This document shows positions 45,009 to 54,887 of a DNA stretch of 64,000 nucleotides, piece by piece. Source of the DNA: Abditibacterium sp. (GTDB lineage: Bacteria; Armatimonadota; Abditibacteriia; Abditibacteriales; Abditibacteriaceae); contig JAUJNG010000022.1 of assembly GCA_030448265.1 (NCBI GenBank), positions 18,179 through 82,178 of the forward strand. Reading direction: 5' to 3'. Numbering within the stretch: the first letter of the stretch is position 1; every line of letters begins with the position of its first letter. The notes below the pieces were generated by a model that worked only from the letters and a program-made list of their open reading frames with translations, was not told where the DNA came from and ran no database searches. A program made the position numbers and the translations under genes.

Positions 45009-46462
45009 GACTCGATTTGCCCAGGTTTTCTCTCAAATCCCTGTTCGCGCTTTTGCTTCTGGCGTCCGTGACGCTGTTTTTCGGACTGGGGCGCGCTCCG
45101 TTTCTGGGCTCCGACGAGCCGCGCTACGCCGAAATCGCCCGCGAAATGTGGGTGAGCGGCGACTACATTTCCCCGCGCCTCGCCGGTCGGTTGTGGCTCG
45201 AAAAAGCGCCGCTTTTGTATTGGGGGCAGGCGCTTTTTTACTCCGTTCTGGGCGCGAACGAACTCGCAGCGCGCTTGCCATCGGCCTTTGGCGCTCTGTT
45301 TCTGGTTTTGGGACTGTGGGCGTGCGCGCGCCGCGCTCTGGGCGAAAGGGAAGGCTTTTTCGTGGCGAGCGTCGCGGCCTCGATGCTGGGCATCATCGTC
45401 TTCGCGCACGGCGCCTCCACCGACATGACGCTTTGCGCCACCCTTGGAGGCGCCCTGCTCTGCTTTTGGCGCGCAAGTCAAAGTGAAAAACGCGCTTTCG
45501 CCTGGATTTTGGGCACGGCGGCGTTCACCGGCGGCGCGATGCTCGCCAAAGGACTCATCGGCCCGCTTCTGCTGACGATGATCGGCACTTTGTGGTGGCT
45601 GTGGGCGCGTCCGGCCCCGAAACCGTCGTTCGCAACGCTTGGGGCCGCGCTGGGCGTGTTTTTGGCGGTCAGCGCGCTGTGGTATGGGCCGGTGTGGGCG
45701 CGTCACGGCGAGTTCTTCTGGCAGGAATTCTTCGTCAATCACCACTTCAAGCGCTTCAGTTCCAACGAATACAAGCACCCGCAGGAGTGGTATTTCTTCA
45801 TTTTCATCGCGCTGGTCGGCTCGCTGCCCTGGACGCCCTGGCTTTTTCCCGCTGCCGCCGAGGGCGCGACGCTGCGGCCCCGCCACAACGCGCGCGACGC
45901 ATTTTTGGCCTTCGCCTGGGTGTGGGCGCTGGTGCCCATCGCGTTTTTCTCGGTTTCCGAGTCGAAACTGCCCTCCTACATCCTGCCCTCGTTTCCCGCG
46001 CTGGCAATTCTGGCGGGCGAAGCGCTCTCTCGCGGCGAACTCCTCCCGCGCAGGTGGAAACCGAAGTGGATTCTGCTCGGCGGCGCGGCTCTGATGGCGC
46101 TGGTCGTGGTCTATGCTTTCGCAGTTTACGCGCGCCAAAACGAACACAAACTGTCGCATCGCGCGCTGGTTTTGAGTGTCGCTTCGCAGATGAAAGCCGG
46201 TGAAACTTCGACGGTCTTTCGCCTTCCCAAAACCTACGAGCCGGTGTTTTATTTGGGGGGCCGCGTCGTGCCTGGGACGGGCCGGCATGATACATTTGTC
46301 GCCGAAACGCCCGAAGATTTGGTTCCCCTGCTTCAAAACGGGAGTTTGATCGTGTTCTGCGCGCCCAAAGACGGGCCGATATTGGAGAACTCCCCCCTGT
46401 TTTCGGCCCAGTTTCTGGGCGAGCAACACAAACTGCGCGCCTACCGTCTCACTTTGCGCTGA
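45005..46462 (+). CDS. Glycosyltransferase family 39, ArnT-like
   Basis: 485 residues from TTG 45005. About eleven hydrophobic segments. The extracytoplasmic loop FLGSDEPRYAEIAREMW is the ArnT-like acidic motif, and LSPRLAGRLWLEKAPLLYWG-like residues follow. Such enzymes transfer sugars from lipid carriers to lipids or proteins. Follows the PAP2 gene by 4 bp overlap. Confidence 0.88.
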   Translation: MRLDLPRFSLKSLFALLLLASVTLFFGLGRAPFLGSDEPRYAEIAREMWVSGDYISPRLAGRLWLEKAPLLYWGQALFYSVLGANELAARLPSAFGALFLVLGLWACARRALGEREGFFVASVAASMLGIIVFAHGASTDMTLCATLGGALLCFWRASQSEKRAFAWILGTAAFTGGAMLAKGLIGPLLLTMIGTLWWLWARPAPKPSFATLGAALGVFLAVSALWYGPVWARHGEFFWQEFFVNHHFKRFSSNEYKHPQEWYFFIFIALVGSLPWTPWLFPAAAEGATLRPRHNARDAFLAFAWVWALVPIAFFSVSESKLPSYILPSFPALAILAGEALSRGELLPRRWKPKWILLGGAALMALVVVYAFAVYARQNEHKLSHRALVLSVASQMKAGETSTVFRLPKTYEPVFYLGGRVVPGTGRHDTFVAETPEDLVPLLQNGSLIVFCAPKDGPILENSPLFSAQFLGEQHKLRAYRLTLR

Positions 46463-46488
46463 AATCGCGACTACGGAGCTATGAGATT

Positions 46489-46638
46489 CGTTCGCTCGAC
46501 TGAAGTCGGCGCTGACCCAGAGGGTGCCCCGCGGCTGCGCCGCTCACTTTCGGCCTGCGCCGAAACCAAGCAGTTTGGTTCCCGCGAAGGCGGGAAGTTA
46601 GCCGCAGGCCCATAGCGCCGACTTCAGTCGAGCGAACG
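46489..46638. repeat. Composite inverted-repeat element, 25-bp arms
   Basis: Perfect arms at 46489-46513 and 46614-46638 (core CGACTGAAGTCGGCGCT). Interior modules (GACCCAGAGGGTGCC, TTTCGGCCTGCGCCGAAA) match the element at 2350-2532. It lies between convergent GT39 and cdsA genes. Confidence 0.9.
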
Positions 46639-46686
46639 GATGCACAGCGAGTAAGTCCCGCTTAACCAGGCTTCTTGGATACGCTT

Positions 46687-47505
46687 TCAACCCACAACCC
46701 AATCAATGTAAAGCGACAAAGCCAGCGCGGAGAAGAGAAGCGAATCGCATCTGTCCAGAATGCCGCCATGACCAGGGAAAACGGCGCCCATATCTTTGAC
46801 GCCCAGTTCGCGTTTCCAGAACGATTCCGCCAGATCGCCAATCGGGGCGGCCAGAGCGACGATGATGGCCAGAAACGCGGTCTGAAACGGCGTGAACTGC
46901 GCCCAGCCCGCAATGAGGGCCGCCGTGAGCGTCGCCGCGAAGACGCCGCACAGCATGCCCTCGTTGGTTTTGCCAGGCGAAAGCGGCGAAAGCGGCGTCC
47001 TGCCCAGCGCGCGACCGCCGTAATACGCCGCCGTGTCGCTCGCCCACACCGCGAACAGCGTCATGTAGAAAAGTTCTCCGCGTCCCGCCTCGCGCAAAGG
47101 CGGCAAAAGCGCGAAAAGTGAGACGTAAAGCGTCGCCAGAACGGTAATGGCCAGCGAAGGCAGCGTCAAACGGGTCATGCGTCCGTAGTAGAGCGCCGCG
47201 AGCGTTAAAAGCAGGCCCAGGAGCACAAAGGCGAAAGCGGGTGCGAGGCCGCGCCAGATCGCCCAGAAAACCGCCGGATACGCGACGATGCCGATGATTT
47301 GCGCGCCGCCCAACCTTTGGCTTCGACCGAGCGCGACTTGCAGTTCGCGCAGCGCGCCCCACGCCAAAACGAGGCACAAAAACCGAAACGCGGCGCCGCC
47401 CAGCCACACAATGAGCAGGATGAGCGGAATGCCGATGAGGGCAGTCAAAAGACGCGGCGCGAGGCGTCGGGGCGGCGCGGGAGCGGGAGGGAAAGGGGAA
47501 TCCAC
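46687..47505 (-). CDS. cdsA: Phosphatidate cytidylyltransferase CdsA
   Basis: 272 residues with eight hydrophobic helices. The signature DMGAVFPGHGGILDRCDSL near the C-terminus is diagnostic. Makes CDP-diacylglycerol for phospholipid synthesis. uppS, often upstream, is not present; a HAD phosphatase gene lies 18 bp upstream on the same strand. Confidence 0.94.
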   Translation of the reverse strand: MDSPFPPAPAPPRRLAPRLLTALIGIPLILLIVWLGGAAFRFLCLVLAWGALRELQVALGRSQRLGGAQIIGIVAYPAVFWAIWRGLAPAFAFVLLGLLLTLAALYYGRMTRLTLPSLAITVLATLYVSLFALLPPLREAGRGELFYMTLFAVWASDTAAYYGGRALGRTPLSPLSPGKTNEGMLCGVFAATLTAALIAGWAQFTPFQTAFLAIIVALAAPIGDLAESFWKRELGVKDMGAVFPGHGGILDRCDSLLFSALALSLYIDWVVG

Positions 47506-47523
47506 GGGTGGGAAGTTCTCAAT

Positions 47524-48333
47524 TTAGAGGCCAAGCGCGGCGCACAGCGCGGGCAAATCTTCGAAAAAGAGGTCGGGACGCTGTTCGCCCTGGGCCTCGC
47601 GCGCGACGGGCATGGACGTGACGCCCGTCGCCACGAAAATCGCGCCAATTCCGGCGCGATTGGCGCAGGCGATGTCGGTGTCGAGGCGGTCGCCGATCAT
47701 CGCGGCCTGCGCGGGCGCCAATTCTTCGCTTTCGAGAATGGCGAGAAGCATCTGGGGATCGGGTTTGCCCATCGAAAGTGGTTCGCGGCCCGCCGCCGTC
47801 GCGACGGCAGCGACAATCGAGCCGGTGCCAGGCGAAACGCCGTTTTCGAGGGGAAAGGTGGCGTCACGGTTGGTGGCGATGAAAACGGCGCCCCGCAGCA
47901 GAAACCCCTGCGCGCGATTGAGTTTAGCGTAGGAAAACTCGCGGTCGATGCCGACAACCACGCAATCGACGGTTTCGACATCCTCATCGCGCACCACGCG
48001 CGCGCCGATGGCTTCGAGCGCGCCCGCGATGCCTTCTTCGCCGATCAAATAAACCGAAAAACCGCGCCTCATGTGGCGCGACAAATGCAGAGCAGTCGCC
48101 GTTGCCGAGGTGACGACCTCGGAAGGCGCGGCGGCGATGCCCAGGTCACGCAGTTTCTGGGCGTAGAACTGGGGGTGACGGCTCGAATTGTTGGTGGCGA
48201 AAAGGCATTTGCGGCCCGACGCGCGCAAAGTTGCGAGACTGGAAACCGCGCCCGCGACGGGCGCTTGTCCGCGCCAGATCACGCCGTCGAGGTCGAAAAT
48301 GAAGGTCGAAACTGCCGCTAAATCGAAAGACAC
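47524..48333 (-). CDS. HAD-IIA phosphatase, NagD-like
   Basis: 269 residues. Motif I FIFDLDGVIWRGQAPVAGAV, motif II CLFATNNSSRHPQFYAQKLRDLG, motif III GKPDPQML and the final MIGDRLDTDIACANRAG. These give the HAD IIA order. It acts on small phosphorylated metabolites. Shares an operon with cdsA. Confidence 0.9.
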   Translation of the reverse strand: MSFDLAAVSTFIFDLDGVIWRGQAPVAGAVSSLATLRASGRKCLFATNNSSRHPQFYAQKLRDLGIAAAPSEVVTSATATALHLSRHMRRGFSVYLIGEEGIAGALEAIGARVVRDEDVETVDCVVVGIDREFSYAKLNRAQGFLLRGAVFIATNRDATFPLENGVSPGTGSIVAAVATAAGREPLSMGKPDPQMLLAILESEELAPAQAAMIGDRLDTDIACANRAGIGAIFVATGVTSMPVAREAQGEQRPDLFFEDLPALCAALGL

Positions 48334-48359
48334 GCAATCAATTTAGCAGGAGCAGGATT

Positions 48360-48518
48360 GGAAGGTGCGGTTTGGAGATTTCAACACAGAGGACACGGAG
48401 AAACAGAGGGTCACAGAGACATTCGAGAAGAGTTTCAAGCTAAAACTCTCTGCAATCTGCTCTGTTTTCTCTGTCTCTCCGTGTTCTCTGTGTTGAAATC
48501 TCCAAACCGCACCTTCCG
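48360..48518. repeat. Inverted-repeat element between divergent genes
   Basis: Outer arms near 48360-48400 and 48480-48518 pair (core GGAAGGTGCGGTTTGGAGA) with inner GAGAAAC/TCTCCGTG pairing. Same family as 12047-12215. It sits between the HAD gene and the histidine kinase gene, which are divergent, and may overlap the kinase promoter region. Confidence 0.82.
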
Positions 48519-48537
48519 TTGCAGAAAAGGGGAAATC

Positions 48538-50850
48538 ATGCTCGAAACGTCCGATGCCAGGCCCAGCGATGTTTTGAACGCGCAGCTTCACGCCCGCGAG
48601 GAGCAGTTGCGCGCGCTTTATCTTCAGGAGCAGCGCCGCGCGCGGCACCTCTCGCTCATCAACGAAGTGCAGAAATGCGCGCTCGCCACGCGCGACATCG
48701 AGTCGTTTTTGCCCCAGGTGACGCGCGCCATCGGCTCGCACTTCGCCGACTGCGACGTGACGTTTTATCTGTCGGGCGCGGGACGCTTCGGCAGCTTCGC
48801 GCCGGTGCCCGCCGAGGAAATGCTGGTCGTGGCAGCGGCGGGCGCTCACGAACTCGGCCCGCCGCCAGGAACGCGCCGCGCCGCCTGGGAACTGCTCGAA
48901 ACCGAAGCGCATTCGGCGCGGCACGACGCGGCGCAGTCGTTTTTGAGCATTCCCGTGGTCATCCAGAGCGAAAACGGCGGCGTGGTCACGGTGCAGAGCC
49001 GCGTGGCGGATGTTCTCGATGCCAGCGATGTCGGCGCGCTCAAAACCGCGACCGCCATCATCGCGGCGCACCTTCAAAACTCGCGTTTGTTTCGCAATAT
49101 GCGCGAAATCAACGATTTCAATCAGAGCCTGCTCAACTCGATGCTGCATTCCCTCCTGGTGGTGGACAGGCACGGGCACATCCAGTTCGTCAACGAGCGC
49201 CTGTGCCAGACCTTTGGCCGCCCACGCGAAGAGTTGCTGCAACGGCCTCTGGAAAGCGTGTTCGGCGAGGCTCCGGCGCAGCATCACGCGCTTCGCAGCG
49301 TGATTGGCGAGGTTCTGGAAAGCGGGCAGAGCCGCGAAGTGCCCGAAGTCCACGTGCGCGCGCCCGAAGGCCCGCAGGTCTTCGATATGCGCCTGTTTCG
49401 GGTTTATTTTCGCGGCCAGGCCGAAGCGGCGCTGTTGCTCATCAACCTGACCCAGCGCTGGCGCCAGACCTACCGTTTGCAATTGATGCACGAAATCGGG
49501 CGTTTATTTCAGGAATCGCTCGACATCGACCGCGTTTTGTCGTCGGTTTTGACCTGCATCACGGCGGGTTCGGCGCTGGGCTTCAATCGCGCCTTCGTTT
49601 TGCTGGTGGACGAGGCGGGACGTTCGCTCGAAGGCCGCATGGCGCTCGGCCCCTCTTCGCCTGAAGAAGCGTCGCGCATCTGGGCCGAAATTTCGCAGCA
49701 CGAACTCACCCTGCCCGAACTTTTGAGCCAAACCGAGCGCCATCGCGGCCCCCTCTCGCCCCTGCAGGAGCGCGTCATGAGTCTCAAAATCGGCCTCCAC
49801 AACACCGGTTTGCCCGCCATTCGAAGGGCGATCGTCGCTAAAACCGCGCTGGTGGTGCCGCGCAACGAGTTTCTGGCCGCCGAGAAGTGCGCCGAGGCCG
49901 ACAGCAGGGAGTTCGCGTCGGCTTCCGCACTCTTTGGCGCCGCCGAAGTCGCCATCGCGCCGCTTCTGGCCAAAGACCGTTTGGTCGGCCTGGTTCTGGC
50001 CGACAACCTTTATTCCGGCGCGCCCATCGAAGAAGACGATGTTCAACTGCTCGACACCCTCGCGCAGCAGGCGGGCCTGGCCATCGACAACGCGCTCGCC
50101 TACGAAGCCCTGCAACGCGCGCAGCGCGAACTGGTGTCGGCGGAGCGTTTGGTGGCGGTTGGCGAAATGGCGGCGCGCGTGTCGCACGAAATCCGCAATC
50201 CCCTTGCGACCATCGGCGGTTTCGCGCGCTCGGTTCTCAAAAAAACCGAGGATGTGGCCGAAGTGCGCCGCAAAGTCGGCGTGGTGGTGGCCGAAGTCGA
50301 GCGTCTGGAAGAACTTCTCACCGATCTGCTCGACATGGCGCGCCCGCGCGGGCTCGATTTGCAGCCCCAACCCATCAACGAGATCGTGGAACACGCGCTT
50401 TTGCTCGCCGACGCCGATATCCGCGCCTGCCGCGTCGAGGTGGAAAAGAATTTCGACACCGATTTGCCGCTCGTTCCGGTCGATAGGGGCCGTTTGTTGC
50501 AGGCCCTGCTCAACACCATCCGCAACGGCGCTCAGGCGATGCCCGACGGCGGCGCAATGCACATCGCCACCCGCATTTCGCGCCGCGCAGCGGACGCGGT
50601 GCCGCTTTTGGAAATCGAAATCAAGGATTCGGGCGTGGGCATTTCGCAGCGCGCCCTCAAATCGGTGTTCGACCCGTTTTTTTCCACCAAAGTGTCGGGA
50701 TCGGGCCTGGGATTGGCGGTCACCAAGCGCATCATTCAAGATCACGGCGGTCAAATCGAAGTGTTTTCCGAAGAAGGCCAGGGCACGACCTTTATTTTCT
50801 GCTTGCCCTTGGGGACAATTTCCACTTCAAATGAAGTTTCGACCGCCTGA
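48538..50850 (+). CDS. Sensor histidine kinase, GAF-PAS-GAF-HisKA-HATPase
   Basis: 770 residues from ATG 48538. Coiled N-terminus (about 10-45), GAF-like domain (about 45-190), PAS (about 205-310), a GAF domain (about 320-515), HisKA with phospho-acceptor His550 (VSHEIRNPLATIGGF), then HATPase with N box NTIRNGAQAMPDGG, G1 DSGVGIS and G2 SGSGLGLAV. No transmembrane helices, so it senses a cytoplasmic signal. A single-domain response regulator follows at 51006. Confidence 0.92.
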   Translation: MLETSDARPSDVLNAQLHAREEQLRALYLQEQRRARHLSLINEVQKCALATRDIESFLPQVTRAIGSHFADCDVTFYLSGAGRFGSFAPVPAEEMLVVAAAGAHELGPPPGTRRAAWELLETEAHSARHDAAQSFLSIPVVIQSENGGVVTVQSRVADVLDASDVGALKTATAIIAAHLQNSRLFRNMREINDFNQSLLNSMLHSLLVVDRHGHIQFVNERLCQTFGRPREELLQRPLESVFGEAPAQHHALRSVIGEVLESGQSREVPEVHVRAPEGPQVFDMRLFRVYFRGQAEAALLLINLTQRWRQTYRLQLMHEIGRLFQESLDIDRVLSSVLTCITAGSALGFNRAFVLLVDEAGRSLEGRMALGPSSPEEASRIWAEISQHELTLPELLSQTERHRGPLSPLQERVMSLKIGLHNTGLPAIRRAIVAKTALVVPRNEFLAAEKCAEADSREFASASALFGAAEVAIAPLLAKDRLVGLVLADNLYSGAPIEEDDVQLLDTLAQQAGLAIDNALAYEALQRAQRELVSAERLVAVGEMAARVSHEIRNPLATIGGFARSVLKKTEDVAEVRRKVGVVVAEVERLEELLTDLLDMARPRGLDLQPQPINEIVEHALLLADADIRACRVEVEKNFDTDLPLVPVDRGRLLQALLNTIRNGAQAMPDGGAMHIATRISRRAADAVPLLEIEIKDSGVGISQRALKSVFDPFFSTKVSGSGLGLAVTKRIIQDHGGQIEVFSEEGQGTTFIFCLPLGTISTSNEVSTA

Positions 50851-51005
50851 AAACGGAGATTCTTCGACACGGGAGAAAATCGAGATGTAAACTGCGCGCT
50901 GCTACCCACCATTTATTTTGCCGTCAAGGGCGCGCTTTGGACGCTTTTTCTTAGCCCTCCCGCCTGCTGGGGGCACTTTTAAACCCTATTTTCGAGGTGA
51001 GCAAG

Positions 51006-51398
51006 ATGAATTCCTCCCAATCCCCCAACGATCCCCCTCTTGTCCTGGTTGTCGAAGACGATCCCAACCAGCGTGCACTCTACGAAGAAGAACTGTGCGA
51101 CGAAGGCTATGCCGTCGTCACGGCCGGCGACGGGCGCGAAGCCCTCGAAACCGCGCAAAATCGAACGCCCGATCTCGTCGTTCTGGATGTCAATATGCCC
51201 AAGATGGACGGCCTCGACACCCTGGCGCGCCTGCTCGAAGTTGACCGCCGCGTGCCCGTCATCATTCACACCGCCTACGCGTCCTACCGCAATTCGTTCG
51301 CCTCCTGGTCAGCCGACGCCTACATCGTCAAAAACTCCGACCTCTCCGAACTCAAAGACACTGTCAAACGCTTGCTGACACAGCGCCAATCCGACTGA
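51006..51398 (+). CDS. Single-domain response regulator
   Basis: 130 residues from ATG 51006 (GAGGTG 9 bases upstream). Receiver domain with acidic pair VVEDDP, phospho-acceptor Asp in LVVLDVNMPKMDG, and late IVKNSDLSEL containing the switch Lys. There is no output domain, so it probably acts by protein contact. Pairs with the kinase encoded upstream. Confidence 0.9.
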   Translation: MNSSQSPNDPPLVLVVEDDPNQRALYEEELCDEGYAVVTAGDGREALETAQNRTPDLVVLDVNMPKMDGLDTLARLLEVDRRVPVIIHTAYASYRNSFASWSADAYIVKNSDLSELKDTVKRLLTQRQSD

Positions 51399-51438
51399 AC
51401 TTCGCTTTTCCGCGCCATTTCCACCGAGGAAAATTCCC

Positions 51439-52827
51439 ATGAGCCAAAACGCCCTCGAAAATTCATCCCCCCAAACTCTCGAAAGCCCTGCACTCAACGG
51501 CACGCCACCCTCGCCCGTCGATGCCTACGCGCGTCCCGAGTCGGTTCATTTCGCGCCCACTATTTCGCGCGGCGTGCTCTCGCGCGGCCAGGATTCGGCG
51601 CTGCAAAACACCGTCGTCATGCTGCTCGCCGGCGGCCAGGGCGAACGGCTCTACCCGCTCACCCGCGACCGCGCCAAACCCAGCGTGCCCATTGGCGGCG
51701 TCTACCGCATCATCGACTTCGCGCTCTCCAACTGCATCAATTCGGGAATGCGCCGCATTCTGGTGCTGACCCAATACAAATCGTTTTCGCTCCAGCGCCA
51801 CATTCAGGCCGCCTGGGAACTTTTCAATCCGGTGATGGGCGAATACATCGATGTGATTCCGCCCCAGCAGCGCAACGTGCAGCGCTGGTATCAGGGCACC
51901 GCCGACGCCATTTTCCAGAACATCTATATGCTGGAACAGGAAAAACCCAGCTATGTCGTGATTTTAAGCGGCGACCACATTTACAAGATGGATTATTCGA
52001 AAATGCTCGAATTTCATCTCCAAAACAACGCGGATTTAACCATTTCCTGCACCAAGGTGCCACGCTCCGAGGCCTTTCGCTTCGGCGTGGCCGGAACCGA
52101 TCCCGACGGGCGCATCAATCGTTTCGTGGAAAAGCCCAAAGACCCGCCTGGCATCCCTGGCGACGAAGAATACTCCTATTCTTCGATGGGCGTTTACATC
52201 TTTTCGACCGAAGTTCTGGTGCGCCGCGTCATCGAAGACGTAAAAACCGACACCGAACACGATTTCGGCAAAAACATCATCCCGCGCATGGTTCGCGGCG
52301 GCGACCGCGTTTTCGCCTACCCCTTTGTCGATGAAAACCGCGCCCCTGGCCACGACGCCAATGAGGTTTACTGGCGCGACATCGGCACCATCCAATCCTA
52401 CTACGACGCCAACATGGATTTGGTCACCGTCTCGCCCCAGTTCAACCTCTACGACGAGCACTGGCCGGTTCACCGCCGCTCCCAGCCTGGCCCGACGGCG
52501 CGCGTTCTTTCGCACGGCGGCGACCGAGTGCCACTCGTGGTCGATTCGCTGCTTTCGACGGGCGCGATTGTGTCGGGCGCGCGCGTCGAGCGCTCCATTC
52601 TGGGGCCGCGCTCCTTCATCCATTCGTGGGCGAGCGTCGAGGACTCGATTTTGTTCGATGATGTCGAGGTTGGCAGGCACTGCAAAATTCGCCGCGCCAT
52701 CATCGACAAACACGTCAAAATTCCCGCTCACACCGAAATCGGCTACGATCTCGAACTCGACCGCCAGCGCTTCACCGTCACGCCCGAAGGCATTGTGGTC
52801 GTGCCCAAAGGTCTGGCGCTCAAATAA
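51439..52827 (+). CDS. glgC: Glucose-1-phosphate adenylyltransferase
   Basis: 462 residues. Makes ADP-glucose for glycogen. LLAGGQGERLYPLTRDRAKPSVPIGG-like residues (about 55-80) form the nucleotide site, and GVYRIIDFALSNCINSGM follows. A C-terminal left-handed beta-helix begins near 330. An N-terminal extension of about 45 polar residues is unusual. Placed after the response regulator pair. Confidence 0.93.
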   Translation: MSQNALENSSPQTLESPALNGTPPSPVDAYARPESVHFAPTISRGVLSRGQDSALQNTVVMLLAGGQGERLYPLTRDRAKPSVPIGGVYRIIDFALSNCINSGMRRILVLTQYKSFSLQRHIQAAWELFNPVMGEYIDVIPPQQRNVQRWYQGTADAIFQNIYMLEQEKPSYVVILSGDHIYKMDYSKMLEFHLQNNADLTISCTKVPRSEAFRFGVAGTDPDGRINRFVEKPKDPPGIPGDEEYSYSSMGVYIFSTEVLVRRVIEDVKTDTEHDFGKNIIPRMVRGGDRVFAYPFVDENRAPGHDANEVYWRDIGTIQSYYDANMDLVTVSPQFNLYDEHWPVHRRSQPGPTARVLSHGGDRVPLVVDSLLSTGAIVSGARVERSILGPRSFIHSWASVEDSILFDDVEVGRHCKIRRAIIDKHVKIPAHTEIGYDLELDRQRFTVTPEGIVVVPKGLALK

Positions 52828-52871
52828 AAGCCAGCCACTTCATATCGGCAAACCGAGTAAAATAGAGCGCG

Positions 52872-52887
52872 TGTTTCACGTGAAACA
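52872..52887. promoter_or_regulatory. parS: parS site 1
   Basis: TGTTTCACGTGAAACA, the perfect 16-bp ParB-binding consensus. Lies 61 bp upstream of parA. Confidence 0.95.
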
Positions 52888-52907
52888 AAAGAAAAGCGGC
52901 AACCGAC

Positions 52908-52923
52908 TGTTTCACGTGAAACA
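52908..52923. promoter_or_regulatory. parS: parS site 2
   Basis: Perfect copy of the 16-bp consensus, 36 bp from site 1 and 10 bp upstream of the parA start. ParB binding here could control parAB. Confidence 0.95.
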
Positions 52924-52932
52924 CCCATTCCC

Positions 52933-53790
52933 ATGATCCTGAGCGTCATTAACCAGAAAGGCGGTGTTGGCAAAACCACGACGGCCATCAACCTCGCGGC
53001 GGCGCTGGCGCAGTGGGGCCACCCTACCCTGCTCGTCGATCTCGACCCGCAGGGCAACGCCTCTTCGGGAGTTGGGCTGCCGAGCGGCCCCTCCGACGGC
53101 GTTTCGCTTTACCAGGCGCTGGTCGCCGTCGAGAATAACCGCGAAAATGGCGCGCAAAGCGACGGACTTCTGGCGCTGCGCCCCGCCATCGCTCAGGGGC
53201 CGCTTCCCAACCTCTCGGTGATCGGCGCCTCGCCCGAACTGGCGGGCAGTGAAATCGATCTGTCGGAAAACGAGCGACGCGACGGTCTCAAGCGCCTGCT
53301 GGCACCGTTGCGCGACGAATTCGCTTTTATCGTAGTCGATACGCCGCCCTCGCTTTCGCTGCTCACCGTCAACTCCCTCGTGGCCGCCGACCGCCTCATC
53401 ATTCCAGTGCAGTGCGAATATTTCGCGCTCGAAGGCCTCGGTCAATTGCTCCGAACGCTCGAAAAGATTCGCCGCTTCCTCAACCCCGATCTTTCGGTGA
53501 TGGGACTTTTGCGAACCATGTTCGACCCGCGCCTGGCGCTGTCGAGCCAGGTTTCGCTTGAACTGGAGCGCCATTTCCCGCAACTGCTCTTCAAAACTCT
53601 GATTCCGCGCAATGTGCGCCTCGCCGAAGCGCCCAGTCACGGTAAGCCCATCGCGCTCCACGACCGCCGCTCTCCTGGTGCCGATGCCTATCGGCGGCTG
53701 GGCCGCGAAGTTTTGGAGCGCTGCGGCACCGCGCCGCTCGCGCCGCACACCAAGACATCCCAAACCGCTCTCACGAGCAAAAATAGCTAA
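52933..53790 (+). CDS. parA: Chromosome partitioning ATPase ParA
   Basis: 285 residues. Deviant Walker A KGGVGKTT (9-16), Walker A' VDLDPQGNASSG, Walker B FIVVDTPPSLSLLT. It binds DNA and moves the ParB-parS complex. Two parS sites lie upstream and parB follows 13 bp downstream. Confidence 0.95.
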   Translation: MILSVINQKGGVGKTTTAINLAAALAQWGHPTLLVDLDPQGNASSGVGLPSGPSDGVSLYQALVAVENNRENGAQSDGLLALRPAIAQGPLPNLSVIGASPELAGSEIDLSENERRDGLKRLLAPLRDEFAFIVVDTPPSLSLLTVNSLVAADRLIIPVQCEYFALEGLGQLLRTLEKIRRFLNPDLSVMGLLRTMFDPRLALSSQVSLELERHFPQLLFKTLIPRNVRLAEAPSHGKPIALHDRRSPGADAYRRLGREVLERCGTAPLAPHTKTSQTALTSKNS

Positions 53791-53803
53791 AAGGACTTTT
53801 ATC

Positions 53804-54850
53804 GTGGCAACAAAAACGGCGCGCCGTGGGCTGGGACGCGGCCTCGCGGCGCTCATCCCTGAATCCGACTTCGATTTGCTCAACACCGTCGCGCGCGGCG
53901 ATGTCGTTCCGCTTCCGGTCACCCCAAAGACCGAGGTGTCAAGGGATGGTGTTCCCAATCCGCCCCAGCCCGAAAACACTTCGCCCGCGCCGCAGGAGAG
54001 CGCCTCTTCCGGCGCGATCCGCTATCTGTCAATCGCCAGCATTGAGGCCAACCCCTTTCAACCGCGCCAGCAATTTTCCGAGGAAGAACTGGAAAACCTG
54101 GCGGCCTCCATTCGAGAACACGGCGTTTTGCAGCCGATTTTGGTGCGTCCCCTGCCCGCTTCGGACAAAGCTGATTCCGACACAACGGACAAGTTCCAAC
54201 TCATCGCGGGCGAACGGCGCTGGCGCGCCGCCACGCGGGCCGGCCTGACCCAATTGCCTGCTATCGTGCGCGCCGTCGATGACAAAAGCGCTCTGGAACT
54301 GGCCATTATCGAAAACGTGCAGCGCCACGACATCAGCGCCATCGAATCGGCGCAGGCTTTTCGGCGCCTTTCCAGGGAGTTCGGCTTGTCGGGCGAACAA
54401 ATCGCTTCGCGCGTCGGCAAAAGCCGCGTTTCGGTTTCCAACACCATGCGGCTGCTCGATTTGCCTGACGAAGCCATCGCGGCGCTGCGCGAAGGCAAGA
54501 TCAGCGAGGGGCATGGCCGCGCCCTGCTCACCGCGACGGGCGACGGCGCGCGCCGCGCCCTGCTGCGCCGTGCCTTGCGCGACGGAGTTTCGGTGCGCGA
54601 ACTCGAACGCCTGGCGCGCGCCGCCAACGCGCCCCAGGATGAAGAAACGCCCGCGCCGCGTCTGTCGCGCGCGGCCTCTGCCGACATGGCCAGGCTCGAA
54701 ACCACCTTGCAGCGCGCTCTGGGCGCGCGCCTGCGCCTTAAATCGCGGCGGCGCGGTGGACAAATCATCATCGACTTCGCATCGCCAGAAGAACTCAGCC
54801 GCTTGGTGGGACGTATGACCAAGCCCTCGGCAACCGGTGAAAAACCCTGA
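53804..54850 (+). CDS. parB: Chromosome partitioning protein ParB
   Basis: 348 residues from GTG 53804. N-terminal ARRGLGRGLAALIP (ParA-stimulating end), the CTP-binding domain with ANPFQPRQQF, FQLIAGERRWRA and ELAIIENVQRHD, a helix-turn-helix (LSGEQIASRVGKSRVSVSNTMRLL) that reads parS, and a C-terminal dimer domain. The linker at about 40-75 is Pro/Ser-rich. Six parS sites surround the gene. Confidence 0.95.
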   Translation: MATKTARRGLGRGLAALIPESDFDLLNTVARGDVVPLPVTPKTEVSRDGVPNPPQPENTSPAPQESASSGAIRYLSIASIEANPFQPRQQFSEEELENLAASIREHGVLQPILVRPLPASDKADSDTTDKFQLIAGERRWRAATRAGLTQLPAIVRAVDDKSALELAIIENVQRHDISAIESAQAFRRLSREFGLSGEQIASRVGKSRVSVSNTMRLLDLPDEAIAALREGKISEGHGRALLTATGDGARRALLRRALRDGVSVRELERLARAANAPQDEETPAPRLSRAASADMARLETTLQRALGARLRLKSRRRGGQIIIDFASPEELSRLVGRMTKPSATGEKP

Positions 54851-54860
54851 GGCATAAGGG

Positions 54861-54876
54861 TGTTTCACGTGAAACA
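54861..54876. promoter_or_regulatory. parS: parS site 3
   Basis: Perfect 16-bp consensus between parB and nrdR, 12 bp upstream of the nrdR start. Confidence 0.95.
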
Positions 54877-54887
54877 CCGCGAATCCC

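Noticed and set aside
48358..48537. Longer N-terminus of the histidine kinase from 48358
   Set aside because: That stretch is encoded by the inverted-repeat element; ATG 48538 gives a normal start.
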